64,000 nucleotides of DNA from positions 28,290,001-28,354,000 of the forward strand of contig CANTUV010000024.1 of assembly GCA_947685225.1 (NCBI GenBank), written 5' to 3'. The notes under the pieces are model-generated. The model did no database searches. It worked only from the letters and a program-made list of their open reading frames with translations, and was not told where the DNA came from. Source of the stretch: Garcia nutans (lineage: Eukaryota; Streptophyta; Magnoliopsida; Malpighiales; Euphorbiaceae). Below are positions 33,727 through 45,589 of the stretch, one piece after another (positions within the stretch are counted from its first letter, which is position 1; the number at the start of each line of letters is the position of its first letter). The translations under genes were made by a program, and so were the position numbers.

Positions 33727-35110
33727 TTAAAAACCCAGGATCAACTTTCCCACGAACATGATTGGCTCGGGCTTTCCTTGGAGTGGTCCCATGTCTAGAG
33801 CTTTGACAAAGATTTTTTCAAGTGGTGGAAAACACATCTTCCCATTCTTCTTTGGCTGGACATCTTTGTTGGCTTCTTCATACCCTAACCATTTCTTAGA
33901 AGTTTGAGTTTTGAAATCTAGAAGCTTTGTCAAACCGACCTTGCTCTTACCAAGACCAGCTCCGAAAAGGTAGCTCATGTTCTTCATCATGTTCAAGACC
34001 TTAGAGTTCACTACTTTATCATCAGAAATTACAGCTACTTGGAAATCATTGAGAGGCCTCTCCACCATTAGAGCATTAATAACCTCATTATCCTCGGCCT
34101 TGATGACCACTATCTCATCTCCGTTAGGGAACTTGATCTTTTGATGAAGGGTGGAAGGAACTCCACCAAGAGGATGAAACCATGGTCGTCCCAAGAGTAA
34201 GGCAAAGATAACAGGTATGTCCAAAACAACAAATTCAACAATAGATTCAATTGGACCAACCTTGAAAACAGCTTTAAAAGTTCCTTCGGCATGTCTCTTG
34301 GTGTTGTCATAAGCCCAAATGGTTACCTCGGTTGGGTTTAGATCCCTTGTTAACATGGCTAGCTTTGGCAATATTTTAAGTGGACAAGCATTTATAGCGG
34401 GCCCATCATCAACCATTACACATGGAGTCCTTTTCTTTTGATTTCCACTTTGATAAAGAGAGGGCGGATGTGATCTCTCCCCTCTTCTGGTAAATCCTCA
34501 TCTGAGAAAGATACTGCTCCCATATTAACTTCTCTCTTCTCTTGAATATCTTCTTCACATTTCATTACTCCGATTTTTATGAAGTTGATCTGCTCCTCCG
34601 GTGTTATGGAGGTGGAAATTGGCATGCTACCCAAGGCCTTAGCCATAGTTTCTCGGTGCTTTTTAGAAGTAGCCAATAAGTCCCGAATGCTAACACTTGC
34701 TTGGGTTTTTTTCAATTGCTTGAGCATGGTATCATCTTCCTCTTCTTTGTTCCCTACTTCTGCTTCCTTTCCTTTATTAATTTCTACCTCCTTAGGAGGT
34801 GGCCTTGCATAAGGCTTACCAAATCTAGTGTTCATTACTTCATCTTCTTCGGGCTTGGACCAGGTCCATTCCTCCTTCATGGGTACAAGATCGTCATCAC
34901 TATCGCTTGAATCCCAAAACCCATTCACAACACAAATTGCTATTTCTTTACCCACCATAGCTTGTTCAATTTTGCTAAATACCTCTTCTTCTTTGGTTGC
35001 TTCTCCACCCACATCTTGGAAAGAAGACATGACAAAACTTTCATGCAAACCTCCTCCAATCATGATGGTTGCCGGTGGGGATACTCTATTGAACCTTGGT
35101 AATGGATTGT
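33727..35110 (-). pseudogene. Protease region and gag-protease spacer, Tat/Ogre copy 2
   Basis: The minus strand holds a 215-codon frame (35063-34416), rich in Glu and Lys, then a 229-codon frame (34416-33727). The latter carries MVDDGPAINACPL, a D-D-G version of the retroviral-type aspartic protease motif, and LLLGRPWFHPLGGVPSTLHQ, a phrase typical of Tat/Ogre proteases. The two frames meet at GTGTAATGG with a frame change, so one small indel separates them. A second frame change lies near 35130, between the gag and spacer frames. Confidence 0.85.
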
Positions 35111-36453
35111 CTTTGGTGTTTGGCTTGTTGGGCTCGGGCAGCTTCCACTATCAATCAAATTTTGGATCTCATGCCTCAACCTCACACACCTATCCGTGTC
35201 ATGTCCTTGCATTTGATGAAATTGACAAAATGCCTTAGTGTCGAAATTAAGTGGGGGAGGGTTAGGCAAAGGATGAGGATTTAAGGGTTGTAACAATCCC
35301 TGCTTTTGTAGCTTAATGAGAACCCAAGATAGTGATTTTCCCAATTCCAAAAACTGTCTTCTTGTTCCTTGGCTAGTAGCATTAACACCAACTACCTTTT
35401 GCATGCCTTGGTTACCAGACTGATAGTTTCCTATCTCGTTCCTTCTTGTTGAAAAACGGTTCTTCTCTCTTTTCCATTCTTCAATTTGTATACCAGCTTA
35501 GAGGAGATCTTTGAAATCACGGATGAGTATATGAGACATCCTTTCACGAAGACTAGGCAACACCCCTCACACAATCATTTTTATTTGATCAAATTCATCG
35601 GGTTTGTTCTTAAGCAAAGCAGCCTTATTTCTCCATCTTTTCACATAGTCCACAAAATTCCCATTAGGCCTTTGTCTAATGGACTCCACTTCCATTAAGG
35701 TAACTTCTATTTTGACATTGTATCCATATTGTTGGATGAAGGCCTTGTATAGCAGATCCTAACTCTTTTGTGTTCCATCATCTAAGGTATTGAACCAATT
35801 TTGGATAATAAGGTCCTTAAAGTTTGAGAGCATGAAGCACCTTAGAGTTTGAGCCTTAGTAGCTCACGCAGACTGCATAGCAGTGATATACTGCTTTACA
35901 TGGAGGTGAGGATTTCTGGTTCCATCAAACTTTGCAAAAGATGGCATCTTGAATTTGTACGAAACTTCTTCATCTAGCTCAAATAATTTGTCAACTTCGG
36001 ACATTTCTTTGGTTTTCAGCTTCTTCTTAAATTTCTTTTCCAAATCTGCAATCATCTTTTCAACATCAGAAGTTTCAGTTTTCTCCATAGCTGATCTTTC
36101 AATAATCTTCGGTTCTTTCTTCTTGTCTTGAGGATCTTGAAAGTATTGAGCCCAATCATCATCATCATCAAAAACCACTTCACCAACTTTAGCCTTCCCC
36201 TTGTCCTTTGGCTTCTTAGTGCTAGCAGATGCTTTGGCATTGTTTCTTAAAATTATAGCCAATTGGTTCTTCATGGTCTCAGCCAAGGCCTCTTTTATTT
36301 CTTCCATCTTGGCATTGAGGGCGTCGTCCACCATTCTTTGAATTTGTTCAGGCTCTATTGCTTTTGGTGAGCAAGTGATTGAGTTGCTACTAGATTCTTC
36401 GTCTTCGGCATAGGTCAGATTATCATAAGCTTTTGAACTATTGTAATCTAGGG
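35111..36453 (-). pseudogene. gag of Tat/Ogre copy 2
   Basis: Starting after a splice-acceptor-like CAG at 36454, the minus strand encodes an acidic/coiled N-terminus (RMVDDALNAKMEEIKEALAE), a KKPKDKGKAK basic tract, and the gag core with KMPSFAKFDGTRNPHLHVKQY. A TGA at 35864 follows MQSA. The frame then continues through LRCF, ESIRQRPNGNFVDYVKRW and FCQFHQMQGHDTDRC near 35180-35230, the zinc-knuckle-like C-H-H-C of this lineage. Several more stops occur. Length of about 450 codons is normal for Tat gag. Confidence 0.88.
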
Positions 36454-37523
36454 CTGTGAGCCAGAGAGGATCAATGATATGAGATGTAAATGTATATATG
36501 CATGTATGCACAAACAATTGACAAAGAAAGATAATTAGGATGTTCCTTCCAACCTTATAACTTCCACACACGAATGGTGAGTCTCTTTTCCTAGGTATAT
36601 GGCTAAGAAAATACCAACATGGGGCATTTTGTTTTTGAATAATTTCCTCAGACGTTTCAACTAATAGATATATTTTCAAAAATGAAAATCAGTTCATGAT
36701 AATTTCCTTTAATTAGGTTTTAATCCATTTAATCAACTAAAGTAGCTTTAATTCTATATTGGATTAAAACTAAATTTAGAGGTTTATTATAAATAGATTT
36801 CTCACTTGATAAAGTAACTAATGATTCATGCCAAAAACAAGCCCATGATTAATTATTCTCAGTATAAGCTAGGCTTACAATTGATTTTTGGTATTTCGTA
36901 ATTGACCTAAATAATTTGCAAGCCCTTTGTAAGAAAAAGGTTGGATGAAAATAATTTTGTTTCTAAGCCCATTATAAAAAGATTTTAGAAAAAAATGGAT
37001 TTTGGGTTTTGTATTTGAGTCTTGAGAAAAGAATTTTTTGATTTATTTTTAGAAAAAAGTTTAATGTCCAAAGACCATCTTAAAAAGTTTTTAAAAATAG
37101 CTTTAGTCTTTTGGACTTTCAAAATTTTATTTTGAGCTTACAATACATGTAGGTCATATTAGAAAAAGAACAAACCAAATAAGCCATGATTTAGGCTAAG
37201 ATAAATTAACCATAGTCAAACAACAAGCATTTGGGGCAAGAACCTAAGAAAAGTAACTAGGCTAATTACATGAGCTTTAGTCTTTGGGTTAAAAGGCTTA
37301 GGTCCCCATAGCAAGTATATATGAAAAGGTACGAGACTATGAGTGGTTATGCGATGCTCGATCTCCATACCTTGAGTGAAAGTATGGTATCCCTTACATA
37401 ACGCAACACAGGTAACACATGCATCCTAACTCATGCACACAATGCAATCTAATATGATGCAATGGATAGTATCATGATAAGAAAGAATAGAATAATAAAA
37501 AGACCAACAGAATCAACTTCTCT
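36454..37523 (-). other. Leader of Tat/Ogre copy 2
   Basis: It matches 203-1270 of copy 1 over most of its length. No coding region is supported. The end nearest gag reads CTCTGGCTCACAG on the minus strand, a plausible 3' splice site shared with copy 1. Confidence 0.65.
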
Positions 37524-37544
37524 TATCCCCAGTGGAGTCACCAC
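37524..37544 (-). promoter_or_regulatory. Primer binding site, Tat/Ogre copy 2
   Basis: The minus strand reads GTGGTGACTCCACTGGGGAT next to the LTR end, close to the Ogre-type site of copy 1. One C-to-T change (GGCGAC to GGTGAC) separates them. Confidence 0.75.
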
Positions 37545-39778
37545 TGTGAGCGGAGATTTTTTGCCCCCACTCCCAGTGGAATGGTTCTTGCGACTTTGGC
37601 ACTGTTTAGGCTTGGGGCCTTAGAGAACACGGGCCTAAGCCCGGAGAAAAATAGAGTCACCACCCAGATGGGCTGAGAAAAAGAAAGAGGTGGATGACTC
37701 GATTCCTAAGGAATCTCCAACCCCCTAATGGGTTCAGAAAGTTAGGTACGTGTGGGGAAGGTGAGAAATGGCCCAGCACCCCCACAACGCCCGGTTCATT
37801 GGAACCAACCTCCTTTGCAGGTCTTAATATTATAAAATTCTTAAGTATAACAATATTATCCATATTACATGCAACAATTAAAATAAAGCATCATTATATT
37901 AAAATCAAAGCAATGTCCAAACAAAGCAAATAAATAGACACCCATCCAAGGATGGAAACATGTCCTTACATTGTCCATGTCTAAACTAATAGGACACCCA
38001 CCGAAAGGTGGAAACATGTCCTTTACATTGGTCCAAAATATAAAAGCAATTTAAATTATATGAAAAATAATTAACGAGGTACCTACAAAGTGGAAACATA
38101 CCTCTTATAATTTTAATACCAAAATAAACAAATAATAATCATAATAATAAAGAAAATATCCATCCATGATAAATTAAATAAATCAAGCATTGAAATCAAA
38201 TAAATCAACCATCAAAACATATAATAAACTACATAATCAAATCTAAAATTAAATAAAACAATAAATATATAAATTTAGGGGTCATGCATTAATTAGGGTT
38301 TCTAGGGTTTTATGTTCAATAACTAGGATTTTGCATATACTAGTTTAATTAGTTGAGAAATATTTTAAGGTAATAACATAGCTACTGGATGTTTTAAAGA
38401 TTTAGGGTTTTGGATGTTTTGGATTTGGGCTTAAGGGTTTGTAGGTTTACTGGATGAGGGTTTGAAAAATTAAGGTTTTTGATTTATCATTTTAGAAGAA
38501 ATACTGATTCGGGAAATAAATTAAGATTTTGGAAAACAATTAGGGCTTCAAGACTTTAATGGAATAATTTAGGGTTTAGAGTTTTCGAAAAAATAGTTTA
38601 GGGTTTTAAAGTTTAATCAATGACTTAGGCTACCGGATGTTTAGAAAATAAATTGGGATTTAATAAAACAATTTTGAATTTTAGAATTTAAGAAAATAAT
38701 TTAGGGTTTTGATAATTGAAAAGCTATTTTGGGGTTTTAGGAAATATAAGGCAAATTAGGATTTGGCTCTTAGAGTTTACTAGAGTTAGAGTTTAGAAAT
38801 TTGGCTTATTGGATCAATTTTAATAATTAAACTATTTGCAAACCCAGGTTTATGGTTTCTGGAATTGAGACTTGGGAATTAGAGTTTTAGGAAGCTAGGG
38901 TTTTGGATAGTTAGGGTTTTTAAAATTAGATTTGTGTTGAATGATTATATTATTTACTTTAATTAAGATCTTAAGTATTGTATGAATTAATTCATACTAC
39001 TGCCTAAATTAAATTGAAGAAAGAATTAAATAACTAGGCAGTGTGATGATAGTTTAAAAGGTGAAGATGATTGATGATTGAATAAACTAAACTTAGAGCA
39101 ATTTACCTACGTTTGAAGGCTCCACCAAATTTGAAGAAATTGAACCAAGCTGTTGCCTACTTCAAATTTAATTTTGGTTGAACAAAGCAATCTAAAGATG
39201 ATTGCTTCCTTTGGTAGCTGTCCCTTGAACTTCTCCTTGCTTGCTAGGGTTTTCTTTTGGCCAAAAGAATTTTTGAGTCCCAAGTTTTTTTTCCAAAGTC
39301 CAGATCAAGTAAAATAATTTTCCCTCTTAATTCTGTGTTTTAATGTGGTATTTATAGGAAAAATAAAAAACCTACTTCTGATTGTCTCAGGAAATTAAAA
39401 CCATTTAGGAAAAGAAATCAAAACCAAATAGAATTCGGTTTCAAAAAAAACTGCGCTGGAACATTGCGTTGCAAAAAAATTGTTGTGGGCTACGAAAATT
39501 GCAAGCGAAAGCTGGGGTGGGCCAACCAATTCGCCGCAGGAATTTCCTGCGGTGAATTGGCCCAAGCCAATTCACTTTCGACAATAAAATTTTTCTTCGC
39601 CGATTTTTATTTATTATTTTCTATTTTTTACTGTTATCCTTTTTTATTTTTATTAAAAATAAATATTATATGTAATAAATATTAAAATAATTATTATTTA
39701 ATTAAAATACCACAGAAATTATTTTGGACTATATATAAAAAATATTGGACCAGACTGTATTAAAAATTAAGGGTCTAC
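37545..39778 (-). repeat. 5' LTR of Tat/Ogre copy 2
   Basis: Inner edge TGTGAGCGG at 37545. The outer edge lies between 39752 (the last CA dinucleotide) and about 39779, where plus-strand RT coding begins. Length is about 2.2 kb. It has many AGGGTTT-like runs and, near its outer end, a GC-rich palindrome (39526-39560). Confidence 0.72.
39526..39560. other. 35-bp near-perfect palindrome in a Tat LTR
   Basis: Arms CCAATTCGCCGCAGGAA and TTCCTGCGGTGAATTGG differ at one position and are separated by one base. The stem extends outward through TGGGCCAA and TTGGCCCA with a small bulge. It lies roughly 220 bp from the outer LTR end, in what would be U3. Confidence 0.85.
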
Positions 39779-39779
39779 G

Positions 39780-41030
39780 TGTGTATTTGGAGTTACTTCA
39801 AGCAAAATGTTGTGGCATGTGATAGGTCCAAATGGCATTGAGATTGACCCTAACAAGGATAAGGCAATCAGAGATATGCTAGCCCCTAAGACGAAGAAGG
39901 AAGTTCAGGAGTGCATTGGACAATTACAGTACATTAATAGGTTCATAGCAAAGCTTACCACAATTTGTGAACCTATCTTTAAATCGCTTAAAAATAACCA
40001 ACCAGTCAAGTGGAATGAAGAATGTCAAAAGGCATTTGAGCATATAAAAGAATATTTTTTGAACCCACCTATTTTGAAACCACCTAAACCCGGCTGACCT
40101 TTGTTACTATACTTAGTAGTAGAGGAAGAATCGATAGGAGCAATGCTAGCCCAAGCAGATGAATCAGGGGTTGAGTACGCAATCTACTATTTGAGTAGAA
40201 AGCTCCTACCTTATGAGATTATGTATAGTATCATTAAAAATACACGTATAGCTATGTTTTGGTCTTCTAAGAAGTTATGACATTACTTTCAGTCTTATAG
40301 TGTGCAAGCAATTTCTATGTTAGATCCAGTAAAAGATTTAAGGGAGACACCCTCGTTGATTGGGGAATATGGCCGATGGTTGATAATTTTAGAAGAATTT
40401 GAGATTAAATATGTAATCAGGAAAACCATCAAAGGTAGAGCAGTAGTAGAATTCCTAGCCCAACAACCATTATCAGATAATGAGGAAGTGGTTTTGGAAT
40501 TTCTAGATGAACATTTAGAGGCCATAGAAGTACAAGGATGGAAGATGTATTTTGATGGAGTAGTAAATAGAAAGAGAGTAGGTTTGGGAGTAATATTGGA
40601 ATCATCTGAAGGGGAGCTCATTCCTCTAGCTAAGAAGTTGAAGTTCAGGGCAACCAATAACATGGTGGAGTATGAAGCATGTACTTTTGGCTTGGAAACC
40701 CTGATGATTATGAAGGTGGATAAGATGCAAGTCTTTGGCAATTCATTGTTAGTAGTATCCCAAGTAAATGGAGAGTGGGAGTTAAAAGAAGAGAAGTTAA
40801 AACCATACCATGATTATTTGACCATGATGAAGAAGAATTTTAAGGAGTGCAAATTTATACACTTACTAAGAGAAGAAAACCAGATGGTCAATGCCCTAGC
40901 CACATTGGCTTCGGTGTGGGAGGATCCTGTCAACTTATTTCTTAAGCCTCTGGTTTTGACCAGTTCATCAACTCCTTACTATGAATATGAAATAGTCATG
41001 AAAACTAATATAAACCATGATGCTTGGTAA
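39780..41030 (+). pseudogene. Tat RT C-terminus and RNase H
   Basis: The frame opens with CVFGVTSSKML, then GPNGIEIDPNKDKAIRDM and WNEECQKAFEHIKEY, the connection region after the RT palm. A second, archaeal-like RNase H, typical of Tat elements, follows: MYFDGVVN, an ATNNMVEYEA glutamate, and VFGNSLLVV, where family members have G-D-S, so a catalytic Asp is replaced by Asn. In-frame TGA codons lie at about 40096 (GRP context) and 40277 (KLRHYF context), both one step from CGA. The frame is otherwise open to 41030. Confidence 0.9.
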
Positions 41031-42223
41031 GACACCATAAGACAGTTCTTAAAAAGTAGGGAATACCCATTGGAGGCAACAAGAGAAGAGAGAAGACCCA
41101 TAAGGCGATGGGCCTTGCAATACATCACCTTTCATGGAGAGTTTTATCTAAGATGGCCCGATGGGGTGCACTTGAGATTCTTGAGGAAGTCTGAAGTTGA
41201 GCAGATCATGTCAGAAATATATGCGGGAAGTTATGGACCCCACATGATCGGATTGGCCCTAGTGAAGAAGATATTCGACAAGGTTACTACTGGCTGACCA
41301 TGGAGAGAGATTGTATTGACTTTGTGAAGAGGTGCTAGCAGTGTCAGATGTATGATAATTTAAATTACATGCCTCCTGAAGAATTGCATTCTATGTCTTC
41401 ACCCTGGCCTTTCGCAACTTGAGGGATTGACATTATCGGGGAGATACATTCAACAACATCAAACGGTCACTGGTTCATTATAGTAGCAATTTATTATTTT
41501 TCAAAATGGATTGAAGCCAAATCTTTCAACAAGCTAGGTGCAAGGCAAATGGCTAGATTTATTGAGAAGAATCTCATATGCAGATATATGATTCTGTATA
41601 GTGTAATATCAAACAATGGGGTGCAGTTTCAAGGAGCAGTCAAGGACCTATTCTCAAAGTATCATATCCACCATCACCAATCTTCCCCTTATAGACCAAA
41701 GGCTAATGGTGTAGTGGAAGTAACAAATAAGACAATTAAGCAGATTTTGTCTAAAATGATTAAGACATATAGGGATTGGTCAGAAATGCTTCCTTTTGCT
41801 TTATGGGGGTATAGAACAAGTGTGCAAACCAGAATGACACCATTTTCTTTAGTTTATGGAATGGAAGTAGTGTTACCAATTGAGATAGAGATCAAATCAT
41901 TGAGGGTGATCCTAGAAACTAAGTTGCTTGAGACAAAATGGGTAGTAAGTAGATACACAGCTAGCCTTGTTAGAAGAGAGAAGTTTGAAGGCACTGTATC
42001 ATCATCAGCTGTACAGATCAGGAGGCTTAAAGTTGATGACTTAGTATTGAAGCAGTGCAAACCTAATGTTCCTGATCCAAGAGGGAAGTTTAGACCTAAT
42101 TGGGAAGGGTCGTATATTGTGAAGCAAGTTATGAATAAGGGTGCAGTCAAGCTATTAGACATGGATGGGAATGAGTTTAGTGAGCCAGTGAACATTGACA
42201 GGTTGAAGAAGTTTTATGTTTAA
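41031..42223 (+). pseudogene. Tat integrase, inactivated
   Basis: After TAA at 41028 the frame continues through EVEQIMSEIYAGSYGPHM. A frameshift near 41268 then moves to the frame with GYYWLTMERDCIDFVKRC. Stops follow in the zinc region (C-stop-QC near 41335) and in FAT-stop-GIDIIG (probably TGG to TGA). From 41549 the frame is open to TAA 42221. The second catalytic residue is changed: ISNNGVQF in place of S-D-N-G. The last glutamate is present in GVVEVTNKTIK. The C-terminal part (DDLVLKQCKPN, KFRPNWEGSYIV) is intact. Confidence 0.9.
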
Positions 42224-42244
42224 ATTAATATATATATATATATA

Positions 42245-42415
42245 TACATATAAAGAGCTCGCTAGGTTGAAAACCCAAAAAGGGCAATCTAAGAAAAATT
42301 TAGAGTAGTCCGCTAGTTTTGAAAACCCGAAAGGGCAAGCTAGGCAACAATTAGGGCTAAAATGAGAAAATTGTCAATTAGAAAATCCGAAAGGGCTAGT
42401 TGATGACAGGAGTGA
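42245..42415 (+). repeat. Tandem repeats downstream of Tat integrase
   Basis: About three units of 45-60 bp contain CGCTAG, then TTGAAAACCCGAAAGGGCAA, then CTAGGCAA-like sequence. Units of the same family form the block at 55560-55830. Such repeats are common between pol and the 3' LTR of Ogre/Tat elements. Confidence 0.8.
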
Positions 42416-42649
42416 TCTTGTGTATGCTAGCTTTATGTTTGGTTGTTCCCAAATTTAATAAAACAAAGTTAATAATAAAATTATTTTATGTGCACTATTT
42501 CAAAATAATTTGACCATTAGGGTAAAATAAATAACACAATAGCAAAAGGTGATGAAAAATTATAAAAGGAAAGAAAACATCTTTTATTATTATTATTTCA
42601 TCCTAACATAATTTTATCTAAAGAATTAACAAATGTATCATTTATGGCA
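42416..42649. other. Spacer without recognised features
   Basis: AT-rich sequence between the tandem repeats and the antisense gene's last recognisable codons. It may hold that gene's 3' end, but I cannot place a stop with confidence. Confidence 0.4.
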
Positions 42650-42891
42650 GATGATAAGTGTAACGTGCAAGCTAGCTTTGCTTCAATCAATCCAAGTAGT
42701 CTTTTGTCAAATAGAGCATGTCTAAATTAGGAGTGAACTTGGAACCTTAAGGCTCGACGCCATACTGGTGGTCAAGTCGGTGAGGATTATAATAAGTGCC
42801 TCGACGAAGAGCAACAAGAGGAACATACATTAAATACATTTGAATGGTGACATGGGTAATCTTTCACCAAGGTACCAACCAACGGATGTTA
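42650..42891 (-). pseudogene. Antisense ORF, C-terminal part (PMD/DUF7745-like)
   Basis: The minus strand from 42891 downward continues, in the same frame, the coding sequence that stops at 55385 on the other side of the solo LTR insertion. Motifs are RWLVPW, a TGA at 42864-42866 (probably TGG before mutation), then MYVPLVALRRGTYYNP and RLDHQYG. Plant mobile domain-like proteins have a similar segment, with VPLLGL and a following aromatic/Pro pattern. A further TAA follows in VEP-stop-GS. Below about 42690 the frame degrades. Confidence 0.7.
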
Positions 42892-44318
42892 ACAACTGTA
42901 ACATCCGTGATTTTGGAGAAATTAAATAAGTATTTGGAGATATAAATTGTATATACTCAATATATATATCTAAAGTATATATAACATATACATATGGTAT
43001 ATTAATTGTATATGTTGGATTAATACATTGCTTACTTAATATTTAATACACATAGAAGGTACATTTGATGTGTATATAAGATACACATTACTTATGTATA
43101 TGTGTAATATCCCAAATTTTTGAAAAGTTTTAATTTTTGGAAATTTGATAAAATAAATTATAATTTAAATGGATAAATTAAATTAATGGTTTTAATAAAA
43201 TGAAAAAAGTGGAACATATATGTGATATATATGTAAAATATACATAACATATAAAAGTCAATACTTTTAAAAGAAAAGTCAAAGTAAAAGGGTATTTTGG
43301 TAATTAAATCTTAGAAATTTAAAATTAATAAAATAATTCAAAAATAAATTATTTTGAATGGAAGAGGAAATTTAGGACTTTTAATTTATTAAATAAATAA
43401 ATAAATAAATATTAAATTATTTTAATATATATATATATGGTTTAAAATTAAAGGGAGAAAGGAAAGAGAAAAAAAAAAGTCTTCTTCTTCTTCTTTCCTT
43501 CAAGGACGACTTTCATGGCCAAAGAGAGAGATTTTTAGCTTCTTCCATCATCAAATTCTTCAAGGTTTCAAGGGAATAAGAGTAGTTTTGGTGATTTTCC
43601 AACAAGTAAGTAAGCTTTATTTCTAAAATTATGAAGTTCTTTAAAGCTTATGAATATGTATGAATTGAGTTTTTGAAAGAGCATGTTATAATTGTTGGAA
43701 TGGGTATGGAAGATGTTCTTTTGATGAGTAAATAATGATTTTAAGGTTGGATTAAAGAAATGGTTGTGTTTGGGTAAGATTGGTGAAGAGAGAGAATTTA
43801 GGGTTATGGAACATTTGAGTTTTTGAAATCATGATTTTTAATTTTGCAAATTGATTCCAAATGAGTTGTTTTGATGCATAAACAAGTATTTTAAAGTCAA
43901 ATATTAGATTTGGTTGTGTTTGGCTAGAGTTTGAAGAGGGTAGTATTGATTTAGAGTTTTGGAAAAGTGAATTTTCAAAGAATGATTAATTGTTTGATTT
44001 TAATGCTTAAATCATGTTATTTAAGGATATAAGTGGTGGAAATAAGATTGAAATGATAATTGGATTGAGTTGGAATGGAGATCCTTCAATGGTGAAGGTT
44101 ATGTCATTTTAGGGTTTTGGACAAAAGCATGTGATTAATTAATGTAATTGGTTTAAACATGCTAAAATATATTTCTAATGATATTAATAAACTTAAAACA
44201 CTACTTTAAATGGCTTGATATGGTTTTTCAAAGTTAAAATGAGAAGAAGCTTAATTTTGGGATTTGGTTTAGAGTGATGTTTTGTAATATCCCGATGCAT
44301 GCCCCAGAAGTTTTGTAT

Positions 44319-44620
44319 GTTGTTGTTGTTGTTGTTGTTATTGTTGTTGGTTTAAATTGAGAAAAGAACATATATGTATATGTGTTTTGGGGAAATTTAG
44401 GGTTTAGAGACAAGTTTATATGTTGTGTATATGGTGATATATATAACATATAAAATGGTCAAAGAGAAAGAGTCAATGCAAGAGGAGATATTTTTATATG
44501 GCATGTGGAATTACTTAATTGGGTTCATAAGAGACAAAAGCTTAGTTAAGTGATAAGGGGTATATGAGTAATTGCTTGAAATGAAATGCTTGGTGGAGGA
44601 TTTTTGGTAATTAGTAATTA

Positions 44621-44659
<39 letters not shown>

Positions 44660-44764
44660 CATATATGTGGCTATCGTGGAAGAGGAAAAAGAAATGAAGA
44701 TATTCTCTTCTTCTTCTTCTTCTTCTCCTTTTGGTTCTTGCACGAGAGAGAGAGAGAGAGAGGT
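44319..44764 (+). repeat. Microsatellites in the LARD2 5' LTR
   Basis: Four simple tracts: (TGT)n at about 44319-44350, (ATT)n at 44621-44655, (TTC)n at 44704-44727 and (GA)n at 44744-44764. They recur in the 3' LTR (about 50438-50880), with one ATT unit fewer. Frames made of poly-Asn, poly-Ile or poly-Ser on either strand come from these tracts and are not genes. Confidence 0.9.
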
Positions 44765-45359
44765 AGAGAGATGAGTTGATCTTCACCAAAACCTTAGGGT
44801 TTTAAGAGAATTGAAGGAAGAATCAAAGGATTAAGTGGAAATTTGGTGGAATTCATCAATTGAGGTAAGTACTTACTTGTTTTCCCTTGTTAATGTTTGA
44901 GATAGGTTGTGATGGATTGATTTCATGATTTAGTGTGTTATATATGTGTTTACAAGTATTGAAATTGATTACAAGCTAAAGGATTGGATTGGTGTTGGTT
45001 TTGTTGGAAAGATGGTAAGTATTCTCTTGTTTTCTTTACTTAATTGGAAGTGGTGTTGGAAGTGAAGTAAGGTTTGATGATTTTGTGATTTGGTGGATTT
45101 GAGATGTGTTGTGTTGTGTGTTCAAGTGTTAAATTGATTTTAAGTTATGAGTTTAATTAGTGGTTGTTGTTGGAAATGGTGGAGATGTTGATTTTGGGGT
45201 TTTGAGTTGAGATGTGTTTAATTGTTATATTAATGTGTTGTGAAGTAATTATTGTGATGAATATGTGTTTAAAACATTGATTATATTCATTTGAAGCATG
45301 TTATATGATGAATATTGTGTTTGAGTGCAATTAGAAGAGAATTGGTTTTGGTTATGGGT

Positions 45360-45589
45360 GACACGGCCATAGGCATTGAAGAGACACGGGCGTGTTCATC
45401 AATTGAGTTGGGCGTGTCAATTGTTTGAATTGGCTACTGCCTCTTTTGTTGTTAGTGACACGGGCGTGTCCATCAAAGGTGCTGGGCGTGTCAATTGTTT
45501 GAATTGGCTACTGCCTCTTTTGTTGTTAGTGACACGGGCGTGTTCCATCAAGTGGCTGGGCGTGTCCATCAAATGGGTTGGGCGTGTCC
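45360..45589 (+). repeat. Array of GACACGGGCGTGTC units in the LARD2 5' LTR
   Basis: Units such as GACACGGGCGTGTCCATCAA alternate with GGGCGTGTCAATTG. The motif is a variant of the GACACGGCC palindrome of LARD1 and Athila, at the same relative place in the LTR. The 3' LTR array (51475-51630) is 75 bp shorter. Confidence 0.85.

Larger units (their letters stand above)
24459..39778 (-). mobile_element. Tat/Ogre-lineage element, copy 2, 5' half (copia insert inside)
   Basis: On the minus strand: LTR (37545 to about 39778), primer site, leader, gag, protease and reverse transcriptase, the RT being interrupted at 32906 by the copia element and resuming at 24626 down to 24459, where the Athila 3' LTR begins. 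Stops and at least two frameshifts show it is dead. Its 3' half is not on this strand; a plus-strand piece starting at 39779 supplies almost exactly the missing domains. Confidence 0.85.

Noticed and set aside
43103..44282. A separate element starting at TGTAATATCCC inside the family B solo LTR
   Set aside because: LARD3's LTR has the same sequence at the same place, so it is part of the ancestral LTR and not a nested insertion here.
44511..44789. ORFs with poly-Asn, poly-Ile and poly-Ser (also 50630-50905)
   Set aside because: They are translations of ATT, TTC and GA microsatellites.
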